Positions 8,861-19,065 of a DNA stretch of 64,000 nt are shown in pieces (within the stretch, counting starts at the first letter, position 1; each line of letters starts with the position of its first letter). Source of the DNA: Chlamydiota bacterium (lineage in GTDB: Bacteria; Chlamydiota; Chlamydiia; Chlamydiales; Rhabdochlamydiaceae); contig JABDCT010000004.1 of the NCBI GenBank assembly GCA_013287985.1, forward strand, positions 1 to 64,000, written 5' to 3'. Both the position numbers and the translations under genes were made by a program. The notes under the pieces are model-generated. The model was not told the DNA's origin. It ran no database searches and was given only the letters and a program-made list of their open reading frames with translations.

Positions 8861-9175
8861 ATGTCATCAGAGGTTAATACAAATAGAGCATGGAATATTG
8901 CTGGAGTAGTTTTTTTGGTGAATACAGCTGCTTTTCTCGGCATTGAACCAGAAACTTATTATTCACAAGGGATGACATTCCTTTTCTCTACAGCGATCGG
9001 ATTAATTGCCGAAGGCTGCTTTCACCTAACCGAAAGATTCCCCGATCGCAGAAACGTTCTTTCTCAGCCAGAATCTGATCACAGACTGAATGCAGCATTC
9101 TACCGTGCTACCTACGCCAGTTATCGGGAAATAAATAATCGAGGCGTAAAAAAGAGAGCAGAATATACAGGATAA
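8861..9175 (+). CDS. small two-helix membrane protein, paralogue of the 8097 product
   Basis: This 104-residue protein repeats the plan of the 8097 product: MSSEVNTNRAWNIAG, a first hydrophobic segment (about 11-28) and a second (about 39-57, GMTFLFSTAIGLIAEGCF), then a polar tail that differs from its paralogue. A purine-rich AAGGGGG lies 5 nt before the ATG and can serve as ribosome binding site, unlike at 8097. It ends the three-gene cassette; the palindrome at 9194 follows. Function unknown. Confidence 0.75.
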   Translation: MSSEVNTNRAWNIAGVVFLVNTAAFLGIEPETYYSQGMTFLFSTAIGLIAEGCFHLTERFPDRRNVLSQPESDHRLNAAFYRATYASYREINNRGVKKRAEYTG

Positions 9176-9193
9176 TAAATGTCCTGCACATCC

Positions 9194-9262
9194 TAGTGCG
9201 TGTCGTCAATTGATAAAAAAAGACCCAAAACAGCACTTTTTAGCAATTGACGACACGCCCTA
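9194..9262. repeat. inverted repeat with 19-nt arms, member of the palindrome family
   Basis: Arms at 9194-9212 and 9244-9262 match with one mismatch and enclose a 31-nt A-rich loop. The core (GCGTGTCGTCAATTG) is shared with the palindrome at 6882; the right side continues into TAATATCCTGTTATTT as in the other members, while the left outer arm is decayed. It lies between two convergent genes and probably terminates both. Confidence 0.75.
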
Positions 9263-9281
9263 ATATCCTGTTATTTCATTT

Positions 9282-10046
9282 TTAGAATTCGAGGTTCTCT
9301 AGATTGATATCCTTTTCGCTAGAAAGGGATTGTGTATATTTACCTACAAAAGCCACCAGTCCTGCTTTGATATCTGGAGGAACTCTTCCCCCAAAATATC
9401 CATCAACTGTTTTTAGGATATTCTCATGCTGAAAGCATCTTGTTACGTGGTTGCCCTGATGCACAAGCGCCTCTTTTCCATATAATGCCCTGTGATACTC
9501 TAGGAGCACGAATTGCTTCTTGAACTCATCAAATTCCATCCAGAACCATCTTACTTGAATCAGCTGCGCCTTTTTCTCCAACATGCCATTTGACATCTCT
9601 GCGATTTTTCTCCGAGCAGTTTGTTCTTTGAAATCATCAGTCCTTGCTTTCTCTCCATAGTATTTATGATCGACTACACGACGCTCGCCAGAAGCGTTTT
9701 CAACCCACAACATGTGAAAACAAGGCTGTTTCGCTTTTATCATGTCCTCAAGATATTGCGCCTGTTCGTCGATAATTTCTCTAATGTCATTCTCGTCGAT
9801 AGTATCTTTAATCCCTGTATCATTGCCGGGTTTCTCAGCAGCACATCCAAAACAGCTCCTGATCGCATTCCATATACTGGAGATCATCGAGGTGAACGAG
9901 CTCCAGATGCTTCCTAGACAGCTCGCGTCTTTTGACTCGATGGAAGAAGACGAAAAAACAGAAGAAGATTGAATAGCTTTAATAGAATGTGCAGCTGTTG
10001 GTACCGGTCTACTAATGTTAGATCTCGGAATTTGCATGTCTTCCAT
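9282..10046 (-). CDS. Cys/Ser-rich island protein, paralogue 2 of 3
   Basis: This 254-residue paralogue carries the family signature QSSSVFSSSSIESK, then SCLGSIWSSFTSMISSIWN and CFGC near residues 28-70. The C-terminal domain shares KQPCFHMLWVENASGER, a DHKYYGEKAR segment and IQVRWFWMEFD with paralogue 1, and LLEYHRALYG plus the ending INLENLEF with paralogue 3. A strong AAAGGAG lies just upstream of the ATG. No catalytic motif, signal peptide or long membrane helix is recognisable. The three genes all read leftward; this one and the 10100 gene are separated by 53 nt. Confidence 0.78.
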   Translation of the reverse strand: MEDMQIPRSNISRPVPTAAHSIKAIQSSSVFSSSSIESKDASCLGSIWSSFTSMISSIWNAIRSCFGCAAEKPGNDTGIKDTIDENDIREIIDEQAQYLEDMIKAKQPCFHMLWVENASGERRVVDHKYYGEKARTDDFKEQTARRKIAEMSNGMLEKKAQLIQVRWFWMEFDEFKKQFVLLEYHRALYGKEALVHQGNHVTRCFQHENILKTVDGYFGGRVPPDIKAGLVAFVGKYTQSLSSEKDINLENLEF

Positions 10047-10099
10047 AAAAAACTCCTTTTAAGGTAAAATTTTACACCATCTTTATAGACAAAGTGCTA

Positions 10100-10840
10100 T
10101 TAAAAATCCAAATTACTTGGATCGATATATCCTTCTTTAGAGAGCTTACCTTGATAGGAACCCACGAAATTCTTTAATTCCTGCCTAAAATGAGGAGGGA
10201 CTGCAGGCCCAAACATAGAGTTTACAGCTTCTAAAATACTGTCAGTCTGATAATGCCGCGTAAAGGAATTGCCAACGGCACTCATGAAACCATGTTCATT
10301 TCGGTGATATTCCTGGAGAATGAGTTGCTTGTTCTCCTGATCAAAATAGACCCATATCAATACGATTTTAATCGCCTTTCCTTGATTTGCGAGTGATTCA
10401 TTTGTGATGTTTTTAGTAATTTCATTTTCCAGTCCAGGTTTATAAAGCCCAGAATGAGGCAGGACCCTATCAGAACCTCTTTCTATCCACACCGCATTCC
10501 AGACATTGTCAAGATGCCCCTGTAGATTACGAAGCTGAACATCAACAAATTCCTTAATTTCTTTTTCTCGCGGGCTCGCTTTATTATTCTCTTCTTTGTC
10601 AGCGGCATTGATTCCTGTATTACCATCAGGGCCCTTTTCGGCACGTCCAAAACATCTGAGGAGCGCATGCCATATACTCGATATAAATGAGGTAAAAGTG
10701 CTCCAGATGCCTCCTAAACAGCTTTGGTCTTTTGATTCAATGGAGGATGAAAAAACAGTGGAGCGATGAATCGGTTGTGGAGTTGAGATGGGTGATGTGG
10801 GTGTGTGGATCGGGGAATTCTCAATGCGCATGTCTTGCAT
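10100..10840 (-). CDS. Cys/Ser-rich island protein, paralogue 3 of 3
   Basis: The most diverged member, 246 residues. It keeps HRSTVFSSSIESKDQSCLGG and IWSTFTSFISSIWHALLRC near the N-terminus and the C-terminal pattern QEYHRNEHGFM and EGYIDPSNLDF, but its middle region differs strongly from the other two (DNVWNAVWIERGSDRVLP). The proximal half is rich in Ser, Thr and Pro. AGGAGG lies 5 nt before the ATG. Conservation of the N-terminal block against a changing middle would fit a targeting or membrane module in front of a diversifying domain; this is inference. Confidence 0.77.
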   Translation of the reverse strand: MQDMRIENSPIHTPTSPISTPQPIHRSTVFSSSIESKDQSCLGGIWSTFTSFISSIWHALLRCFGRAEKGPDGNTGINAADKEENNKASPREKEIKEFVDVQLRNLQGHLDNVWNAVWIERGSDRVLPHSGLYKPGLENEITKNITNESLANQGKAIKIVLIWVYFDQENKQLILQEYHRNEHGFMSAVGNSFTRHYQTDSILEAVNSMFGPAVPPHFRQELKNFVGSYQGKLSKEGYIDPSNLDF

Positions 10841-10912
10841 AATGGCCTCCTATTTTTAGAGAGAAATTTTACAAGATCTTTAATAACAGTCAATATGATT
10901 TTTTGATTTATT

Positions 10913-10970
10913 AACAGGATATTAGGATAGACAGGATAAACTTTTATCCTGTCTATCCTAATATCCTGTT
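10913..10970. repeat. 58-bp near-perfect palindrome (28-bp arms, 2-nt loop)
   Basis: The arms 10913-10940 and 10943-10970 are exact reverse complements. The same element, with two mismatches, lies at 40437-40498. The outer 12 nt (AACAGGATATTA) are shared with the 6882 palindrome. It begins 3 nt beyond the holB stop codon, so it probably acts as the holB terminator and insulates it from the 10100 gene. Confidence 0.88.
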
Positions 10971-10973
10971 ATT

Positions 10974-11657
10974 TTATTTATATAGCAATTGCAGAAGCAC
11001 GGTGCGCAGTTTGACGTTGTGCTGCAGGGCAAGGCGCCCCTCTTCGATGCGTTTAAAGGCGCTCTGGTAAGAAAATAGCGTGCTCGTGTCAGTGGCTCGC
11101 AGAAGCTGCTCGAGGAGCTGGTCCGATGGGATAGCGCTCAGCTCTTCTTCGCTTTCGGTGAGCTCTTTGAGGAGCTCGGCCCACTGCCCCGCTTCGGCGC
11201 GCTGGATCAGGGCTGCGAGACGAGGAGAAAGCGCGCGCTCAATGGGTTGGTGAAAGGGAATCTTTGTGCAGCGCGAAAGAATGGTGGGCAGGAGTTCTTC
11301 GGGGGCGCTGGAGAGGAGCAGAAATCGGGTGTCGGCGGGTGGCTCTTCTAGGGTTTTGAGCAGCGTGTTACTTGCGGCGGGCTGCATCTTCTCTGCCTCG
11401 CAGATGATAAAGAGTTTATAGGGCGCTTCGAAGGGCGGCAGCGCCATCTCGTGGACGATAGTCTGCATGGAGGCAACGGTATGGAGCGAGGCTTTGCCTT
11501 CGGGAGCATAGATATGCAGGTCGGGGTGGGTGCCGGCGTCGATTTTTGGGCTGGGGCCGATGAGTTTTTGCGCCCACTCTTTAGCGAGCTCTAGGTTGAC
11601 GGCTTCGGAAGGGCCTGAAAAGAGAAGCGTCTGCGCGTTAGCGGGCCAAGCGCACAT
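10974..11657 (-). CDS. holB: DNA polymerase III delta' subunit (clamp-loader)
   Basis: The delta' subunit is a non-ATPase component of the clamp loader that places the sliding clamp on DNA. The 227-residue protein has the AAA+ fold features of the family: a degenerate P-loop region (LLFSGPSEAVNLELA, without the GKS/T), the segment KLFIICEAEKMQPAASNTLLKTLEEPP and the SRC motif in ILSRCTKIPF. It is shorter than the 330-residue E. coli protein, lacking much of the C-terminal collar. GAGGAG precedes the ATG. It overlaps tmk by 20 nt and ends the DUF721-gyrB-gyrA-tmk-holB unit. Confidence 0.88.
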   Translation of the reverse strand: MCAWPANAQTLLFSGPSEAVNLELAKEWAQKLIGPSPKIDAGTHPDLHIYAPEGKASLHTVASMQTIVHEMALPPFEAPYKLFIICEAEKMQPAASNTLLKTLEEPPADTRFLLLSSAPEELLPTILSRCTKIPFHQPIERALSPRLAALIQRAEAGQWAELLKELTESEEELSAIPSDQLLEQLLRATDTSTLFSYQSAFKRIEEGRLALQHNVKLRTVLLQLLYK

Positions 11658-12288
11658 CGATCAGGCTCCTCGCTTGGGCAAGCACTTCTTCCCTGGACTT
11701 GGATGCATCGATGACGTGGACGCGGCTGGGTTCATGGTGCGCAATTTCGAGGAACGCGGCGCGGATCTTCTCGTGAAAGTGGATATCCTCGGCTTCGATG
11801 CGGTCTTTGCCGTTCCTTTGGTGCTGCAGTCGGTTCATGCCGATGCGCGGATCGACGTCAAGATAGATCGTGAGGTCGGGTTTGAGATCGTTGGTGGCAA
11901 AAGCACAGAGATTTTCAACCGTCCCTACGCCAAAACCGCGTCCTACGCCCTGATAGGCGATGGTGGAATCGTTATAGCGGTCGCAGAGCACGATCTGTCC
12001 GCCTTGGAGGGCGGGCTGGATCACGGTTTCGACGTGCTGCGCCCGGTCAGCTAAGTAGAGGAAGAGTTCGCAGCGGGCTGCAAGCGGCATCTCACCCCCA
12101 TTGAGGAGGATAGCGCGGATCAGCTGACCCGCTGCTGTTCCGCCCGGAGCGCGCGTTTTGAGGACGGGATGGCCTTTATTTTGCAGCTCTTTGTTGAGCT
12201 CCTCAATAAGGGTGCTTTTTCCGGCGCCATCGCCACCCTCAAAGGTGATGAAGAGGCTATTTGGATTCTTCTTTCTGTTCAATTGCAC
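11638..12288 (-). CDS. tmk: thymidylate kinase
   Basis: Tmk phosphorylates dTMP to dTDP. The P-loop reads EGGDGAGKST, followed by the DR(Y/S)-type motif LCDRYNDSTIAYQG and the lid region MNRLQHQRNGKDRIE. No ATG is available near the N-terminus: the frame offers GTG at 12288, TTG at 12282 or TTG at 12306. All three lie inside the end of gyrA, which stops at 12257, so translation is probably coupled. I chose GTG 12288, giving 216 residues, a normal length. The start is the uncertain part; identity is secure. Confidence 0.9.
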   Translation of the reverse strand: MQLNRKKNPNSLFITFEGGDGAGKSTLIEELNKELQNKGHPVLKTRAPGGTAAGQLIRAILLNGGEMPLAARCELFLYLADRAQHVETVIQPALQGGQIVLCDRYNDSTIAYQGVGRGFGVGTVENLCAFATNDLKPDLTIYLDVDPRIGMNRLQHQRNGKDRIEAEDIHFHEKIRAAFLEIAHHEPSRVHVIDASKSREEVLAQARSLIDVRLAR

Positions 12289-14716
12289 CCATCTTCTGGA
12301 CGGCAACTACGACGTCCTCTTCTTTCAGGTTCACGAGGCGTACGCCCTGTGTAGAACGTCCCATGACGCGGACATCGCGCATCGAGATGCGCACGGTCTG
12401 GCCGGCTTGAGACATGATCAGCACGCTATCATTGTCTGTGACAGCGATCGCCGAAACGACCATGCCGTTGCGCTCGCTCACGATGATAGAGCGGACGCCG
12501 ACGCCACCGCGATTGGTCTGGCGGAAGTCGCTGACTGCTGAGCGCTTGCCAAAACCATTTTCGCAGACGATCAGCACGCTGTCATCCTCAGAAACGACTT
12601 CGCAGGAGACGATATAGTCGCCTTCGCCGCGCAGAGTCGCTCCGCGGACGCCGCGAGCGACGCGGCCTACAGGTCGCACTTTTGACTGGTCGAAGCGGAC
12701 AGCCATACCGGCTCTAGTAAAGAGCATAACCTGCTTGCCTTCTTGGCAAAGGCGTGCTGCGATCACCTCGTCGCCCTCGTCGATATTGATCGCGTAAACG
12801 CCTTTGCGGCGCGGCGAATCAAATGCGTTGAGCATCGTCTTCTTGACAACGCCCAATTTGGTCGCGAGAAGGATGGAAGCATCTTTTTCAAAACTGTCGA
12901 CGCAAAGGACGGCTGCGATACGCTCGCCGGCGCTTAGGTCTTCGAGCAGGTTGATGATCGGCTTGCCTTTCGAGCGGCGCGTGCCTTCGGGCACTTGCCA
13001 CGCTTTCAGCCAGTAGCATCTACCGAAATTGGTGAAGATGAGCAGGTAGTCGTGCGAAGAAGCGACATAGACGTTCTTGAGGACGTCGGTCTCTTTCTTC
13101 ATGTCCATACCAATGACACCCTGACCGCCGCGGCGCTGTTCGCGGAAGGTGGTAGCAGGCATGCGCTTGATGTAGTCATCTTCGGAAATGGTGATCACCA
13201 CCTCTTCATCGGGGATGAGGTCTTCGATGTTGAATTCGCCTTCTGCGGCGATGATCTTGGTCTTGCGCGGCGCAGAGTGGTGTTTCAGAAGATGTTGGAG
13301 CTCTTCCTTGATCACATTGCGCACGAGGTCTTCAGATGCCAGCAGCGCGCGGAATTCGGTGATCTTACCGAGGAGTTCGAGATGCTCTTGCTCGATTTTT
13401 TCGCGCTCGAGGCCGGTGAGTTGGTAGAGTCTTAAGTCGAGGACGGCATTCGCCTGTCTTTCCGAAAGCGTGAAGTGGCTCATCAGCGAGGAGCGCGCTT
13501 CGTCGCGGCTTCCGCTTGCGCGGATCATCTTGACGACTGCATCGAGATGGTCGAGCGCCTTGAGGTAACCTTCTAAGATGTGAGCGCGCGCTTCTGCACG
13601 AGCCAGTTCAAAACGGGTTCTTCTCCGGATGACTTCGATGCGATGCTCGATCCACGCCTGCATCATCTGCTTGATGTTCATGGTGCGCGGCAAGCCCTTG
13701 TCGAGGGCGAGCATGTTGCAGCCGAATGTCACCTGCATTTCGGTGAATTTGTAGAGCTGATTGATCGTCACATCGGGGATTTCGGCGCGTTTGAGCTCGA
13801 TCACGATGCGCATACCGTCTTTGTCCGACTCATCGCGGATATCCGAGATGCCGTTCATCGTCTTTTCGTTGACGAGGTGGGCGATCTTCTGGATAAGCGA
13901 CGCTTTATTGACGTTATAAGGGATCTCATCGACGACAAGCTTCTTGCGGTCGCCATCTTCATCTTCTTCTACGCGAATGACTGCACGCAGAATCACCTTG
14001 CCATGGCCGGTGTGATAGGCTTCTTTCACCCCGCGGTAGCCGCAGATGATTCCGCCAGTGGGGAAGTCGGGTGCGGGCATCACAGCCATGATGTCTTCGA
14101 TGCTGACCTTTGGGTCATCGATGACGAGGATTGTGGCCTGGATGAGTTCCGCTAAGTTGTGGGGAGGGATATTGGTCGCCATACCGACGGCAATACCCGA
14201 TGAGCCGTTACAGATCAGATTGGGGAATTTTGAGGGGAAAACGGTAGGCTCGAGCTTGGTTTCGTCGTAGTTGGAGACCATATCGACGGTCTCTTTCTCG
14301 AGATCTTCCATAAGCGCCATAGACGCATGAGTGAGGCGGGCCTCTGTATAACGCATCGCGGCTGGTGGGTCGCCGTCAACGGAGCCGAAGTTACCCTGGC
14401 CGTCGATAAGCGTGTAGCGCATCGCCCAGTTTTGTGCCATACGCACAAGCGTGGGGTAGATGACCGTTTCGCCGTGCGGGTGGTAGTCGCCCGAGGTGTC
14501 GCCCGAAATTTTGGCGCATTTGCGGTGTTTGGCCCCTGGGGAGAGGTTCAGCTGGCGCATCGCATAAAGTATGCGGCGCTGCGAGGGCTTGAGACCGTCG
14601 CGGACATCGGGCAAAGCGCGCGAGATGATGACGGACATCGAGTAGCGTAGGTAGCTCTCTTTGACCTCTTCTTCTACGTTGCGCGGGAGGATGATCTCAT
14701 CTTTTGTATAACTCAT
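12257..14716 (-). CDS. gyrA: DNA gyrase subunit A
   Basis: GyrA is the DNA-cleaving subunit of the type II topoisomerase that introduces negative supercoils. The 819-residue protein shows the breakage-reunion domain with catalytic Tyr123 in AAMRYTEARLT, and C-terminal beta-pinwheel repeats including the gyrase box-like RRGGQGVIG (about 535-545). In the quinolone-resistance region the sequence is HPHGETVIYP (about 79-88): the position of E. coli Ser83 is Thr84 and that of Asp87 is Pro88. The gene follows gyrB by 9 nt and overlaps tmk. Confidence 0.97.
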   Translation of the reverse strand: MSYTKDEIILPRNVEEEVKESYLRYSMSVIISRALPDVRDGLKPSQRRILYAMRQLNLSPGAKHRKCAKISGDTSGDYHPHGETVIYPTLVRMAQNWAMRYTLIDGQGNFGSVDGDPPAAMRYTEARLTHASMALMEDLEKETVDMVSNYDETKLEPTVFPSKFPNLICNGSSGIAVGMATNIPPHNLAELIQATILVIDDPKVSIEDIMAVMPAPDFPTGGIICGYRGVKEAYHTGHGKVILRAVIRVEEDEDGDRKKLVVDEIPYNVNKASLIQKIAHLVNEKTMNGISDIRDESDKDGMRIVIELKRAEIPDVTINQLYKFTEMQVTFGCNMLALDKGLPRTMNIKQMMQAWIEHRIEVIRRRTRFELARAEARAHILEGYLKALDHLDAVVKMIRASGSRDEARSSLMSHFTLSERQANAVLDLRLYQLTGLEREKIEQEHLELLGKITEFRALLASEDLVRNVIKEELQHLLKHHSAPRKTKIIAAEGEFNIEDLIPDEEVVITISEDDYIKRMPATTFREQRRGGQGVIGMDMKKETDVLKNVYVASSHDYLLIFTNFGRCYWLKAWQVPEGTRRSKGKPIINLLEDLSAGERIAAVLCVDSFEKDASILLATKLGVVKKTMLNAFDSPRRKGVYAINIDEGDEVIAARLCQEGKQVMLFTRAGMAVRFDQSKVRPVGRVARGVRGATLRGEGDYIVSCEVVSEDDSVLIVCENGFGKRSAVSDFRQTNRGGVGVRSIIVSERNGMVVSAIAVTDNDSVLIMSQAGQTVRISMRDVRVMGRSTQGVRLVNLKEEDVVVAVQKMGAIEQKEESK

Positions 14717-14725
14717 ACTTTCTCG

Positions 14726-17528
<2,803 letters not shown>

Positions 17529-17534
17529 AATCCA

Positions 17535-17563
17535 ATCATACGTTTTTTGCGCCAAAACTGCAA
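17535..17563 (-). promoter_or_regulatory. promoter of the DUF721-gyrB-gyrA operon, probably leaderless
   Basis: Read leftward, -35 TTGCAG (17563-17558), a 17-nt spacer and -10 TATGAT (17540-17535) precede the ATG at 17528 by only 6 nt. There is no Shine-Dalgarno sequence. Initiation at the normal distance falls on or next to the ATG. Confidence 0.6.
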
Positions 17564-17581
17564 TATTATAACAAGCGACTT

Positions 17582-19003
17582 TCAAAAAATAATTGAGCTC
17601 AAACCAGCAGCAATTAAGAAATAAATTGTCATGGAAAGGAAGTCGTTGAAAGCCGTCACAATCGGGCCGGAAGCGACAGCCGGATCGACGCCAATCCGCG
17701 CAAAGAAAAAGGGCGAAAACACACCTAATATTGTCCCGGTTAAACAGGCGCCGAATAAACCGACTGAAACAATAAGTCCAATGACCCAAGGACTCGCGCC
17801 CATCTGGCCAAGGCCTGCAAAATCGAGGAAGTAGATTAGACAGCCCGTTAAAAGTCCAAATGCAAGTCCCGTTACAGTCCCGGTGAGTAGCTCTTTTCTA
17901 ATCGCTTCGCGTCTATTCCCCGGTGTGAGGAAACCGAGCGCCATACTGCGAACGAGCAGAGTCGAGCATTGCAGCCCGATATTGCCCGACATCCCCGTAA
18001 TAAGGGGGATAAAAAAGAGCACGAAGGTCAAAAACCCGCGCTGGTAATTTTCGAACGATGAGATGACACCGACATTAATTAGACCTGCGCACATGGTCAC
18101 AACAAGCCAAGGGCTGCGCGACAAAAAGCGTTTCATGAGCGGCTCATACTCACTCACCTTCTCCGTCGTACCCGCCATGCTTCCGATCGTCTCATCGAGC
18201 ATATCTTCCATCGCATCGAGCACATCTTCATAGGTCACCACGCCGATGAGATGATCCTGGTCGTCTACAACAGGGAGGGCGGAAATTTTGTAGCGCTCGA
18301 CGAGATCGACGACCTCTTCGCGCGGCATATCGGGGCTGACCTTATGGAGTACAGAGCGCATCACCTGTTTAAGCGGCATCTCCGGAGGATTGACGATCAG
18401 ATTGCGTGCGGGGACATACCCCTGGATCTCTCCTTCTGGATCGACGACAAAGATGCAGCGGGTCAGGTCGATGCCCGGATGGTTGCGTATATAGTCGGAA
18501 GCTTCGCCAATCGTCACATCGACTTCAAAGGCAAAAAACTCACTCGTCATGAGGCGTCCGGCGGTATTGCGGGCGTTCTTTTCAATTTCGCTGATGCGGC
18601 GGGCTCTGGCGGGCTCTAGCGTCTCCAAAATCTTGCGCATTCTACGCTCCGAGAGATCTTCAAGAACTTCAACAGCCTCGTCGGGCGGCATATTATCGAT
18701 CAATTCTTTGACTTCTTCATCGGGAATCTCGCGCAAAACGGCGATACGGGTGCTGGGACCCGTATTGGTCATAAAAGTAATTTTATCTTCGATGTCAGCT
18801 AGATTTTGAAAGAGGACAGCGCGTGCGGGTGGAGGCAGGCGGCTTGCATTGTGAGCGAGGTCGATTGCAGAATGTTCGGCTGCGATCTTGGCGATGTCAT
18901 GTAAAATAACGGCTTGAGTGGGCTTATGAAAAGCACACTCGAGCTTCTCGAGGAGCTGATCATCGAGAGTCGCTTGGATAATTTCTTCTTCAGTCTCCAC
19001 CAT
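17582..19003 (-). CDS. mgtE: magnesium transporter MgtE
   Basis: MgtE is a Mg2+ channel of the inner membrane gated by cytoplasmic Mg2+ sensing. The 473-residue protein has the right domain order: an N-terminal helical MgtE domain (about 20-130, including NMPPDEAVEVLEDL), a CBS pair (about 135-260, with GVVTYEDVLDAMEDM) and five membrane helices (about 285-473) with the pore segment TGMSGNIGLQCSTLLVRS. The gene diverges from typA. A GGGAGG directly abuts the ATG, too close for normal use; a promoter ends 6 nt before the ATG. Confidence 0.94.
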   Translation of the reverse strand: MVETEEEIIQATLDDQLLEKLECAFHKPTQAVILHDIAKIAAEHSAIDLAHNASRLPPPARAVLFQNLADIEDKITFMTNTGPSTRIAVLREIPDEEVKELIDNMPPDEAVEVLEDLSERRMRKILETLEPARARRISEIEKNARNTAGRLMTSEFFAFEVDVTIGEASDYIRNHPGIDLTRCIFVVDPEGEIQGYVPARNLIVNPPEMPLKQVMRSVLHKVSPDMPREEVVDLVERYKISALPVVDDQDHLIGVVTYEDVLDAMEDMLDETIGSMAGTTEKVSEYEPLMKRFLSRSPWLVVTMCAGLINVGVISSFENYQRGFLTFVLFFIPLITGMSGNIGLQCSTLLVRSMALGFLTPGNRREAIRKELLTGTVTGLAFGLLTGCLIYFLDFAGLGQMGASPWVIGLIVSVGLFGACLTGTILGVFSPFFFARIGVDPAVASGPIVTAFNDFLSMTIYFLIAAGLSSIIF

Positions 19004-19009
19004 CCTCCC

Positions 19010-19039
19010 AGTCTACATGATTTCTGCTGTTTTCATCAA
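19010..19039 (-). promoter_or_regulatory. mgtE promoter, probably leaderless, overlapping the typA promoter
   Basis: Read leftward, -35 TTGATG (19039-19034), an 18-nt spacer and -10 TAGACT (19015-19010) lie 6 nt before the mgtE ATG at 19003. The -35 box overlaps the typA -35 box on the other strand by two bases, so the two divergent genes probably compete for polymerase. Confidence 0.5.
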
Positions 19040-19058
19040 TCCAGAGATCCGCTAGAAT
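19030..19058 (+). promoter_or_regulatory. typA promoter, probably leaderless
   Basis: -35 TTTTCA (19030-19035), a 17-nt spacer and -10 TAGAAT (19053-19058) are followed 7 nt later by the typA ATG at 19066. No Shine-Dalgarno sequence is present. Confidence 0.58.
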
Positions 19059-19065
19059 ACGCCGC

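Noticed and set aside
6882-10970. CRISPR array or insertion sequence ends
   Set aside because: Repeats are palindromic, irregularly spaced and lack spacers of uniform length; no transposase gene or target duplication is visible nearby.
13580-14155. 191-residue open frame antisense to gyrA
   Set aside because: Acidic, His-rich shadow of the gyrA reading frame; gyrA itself is unambiguous.
17529-17789. 87-residue N-terminal extension of the DUF721 gene
   Set aside because: It crosses the intergenic region and the end of mgtE, has Cys/Phe/Arg-rich noise composition, and the promoter lies just before 17528.
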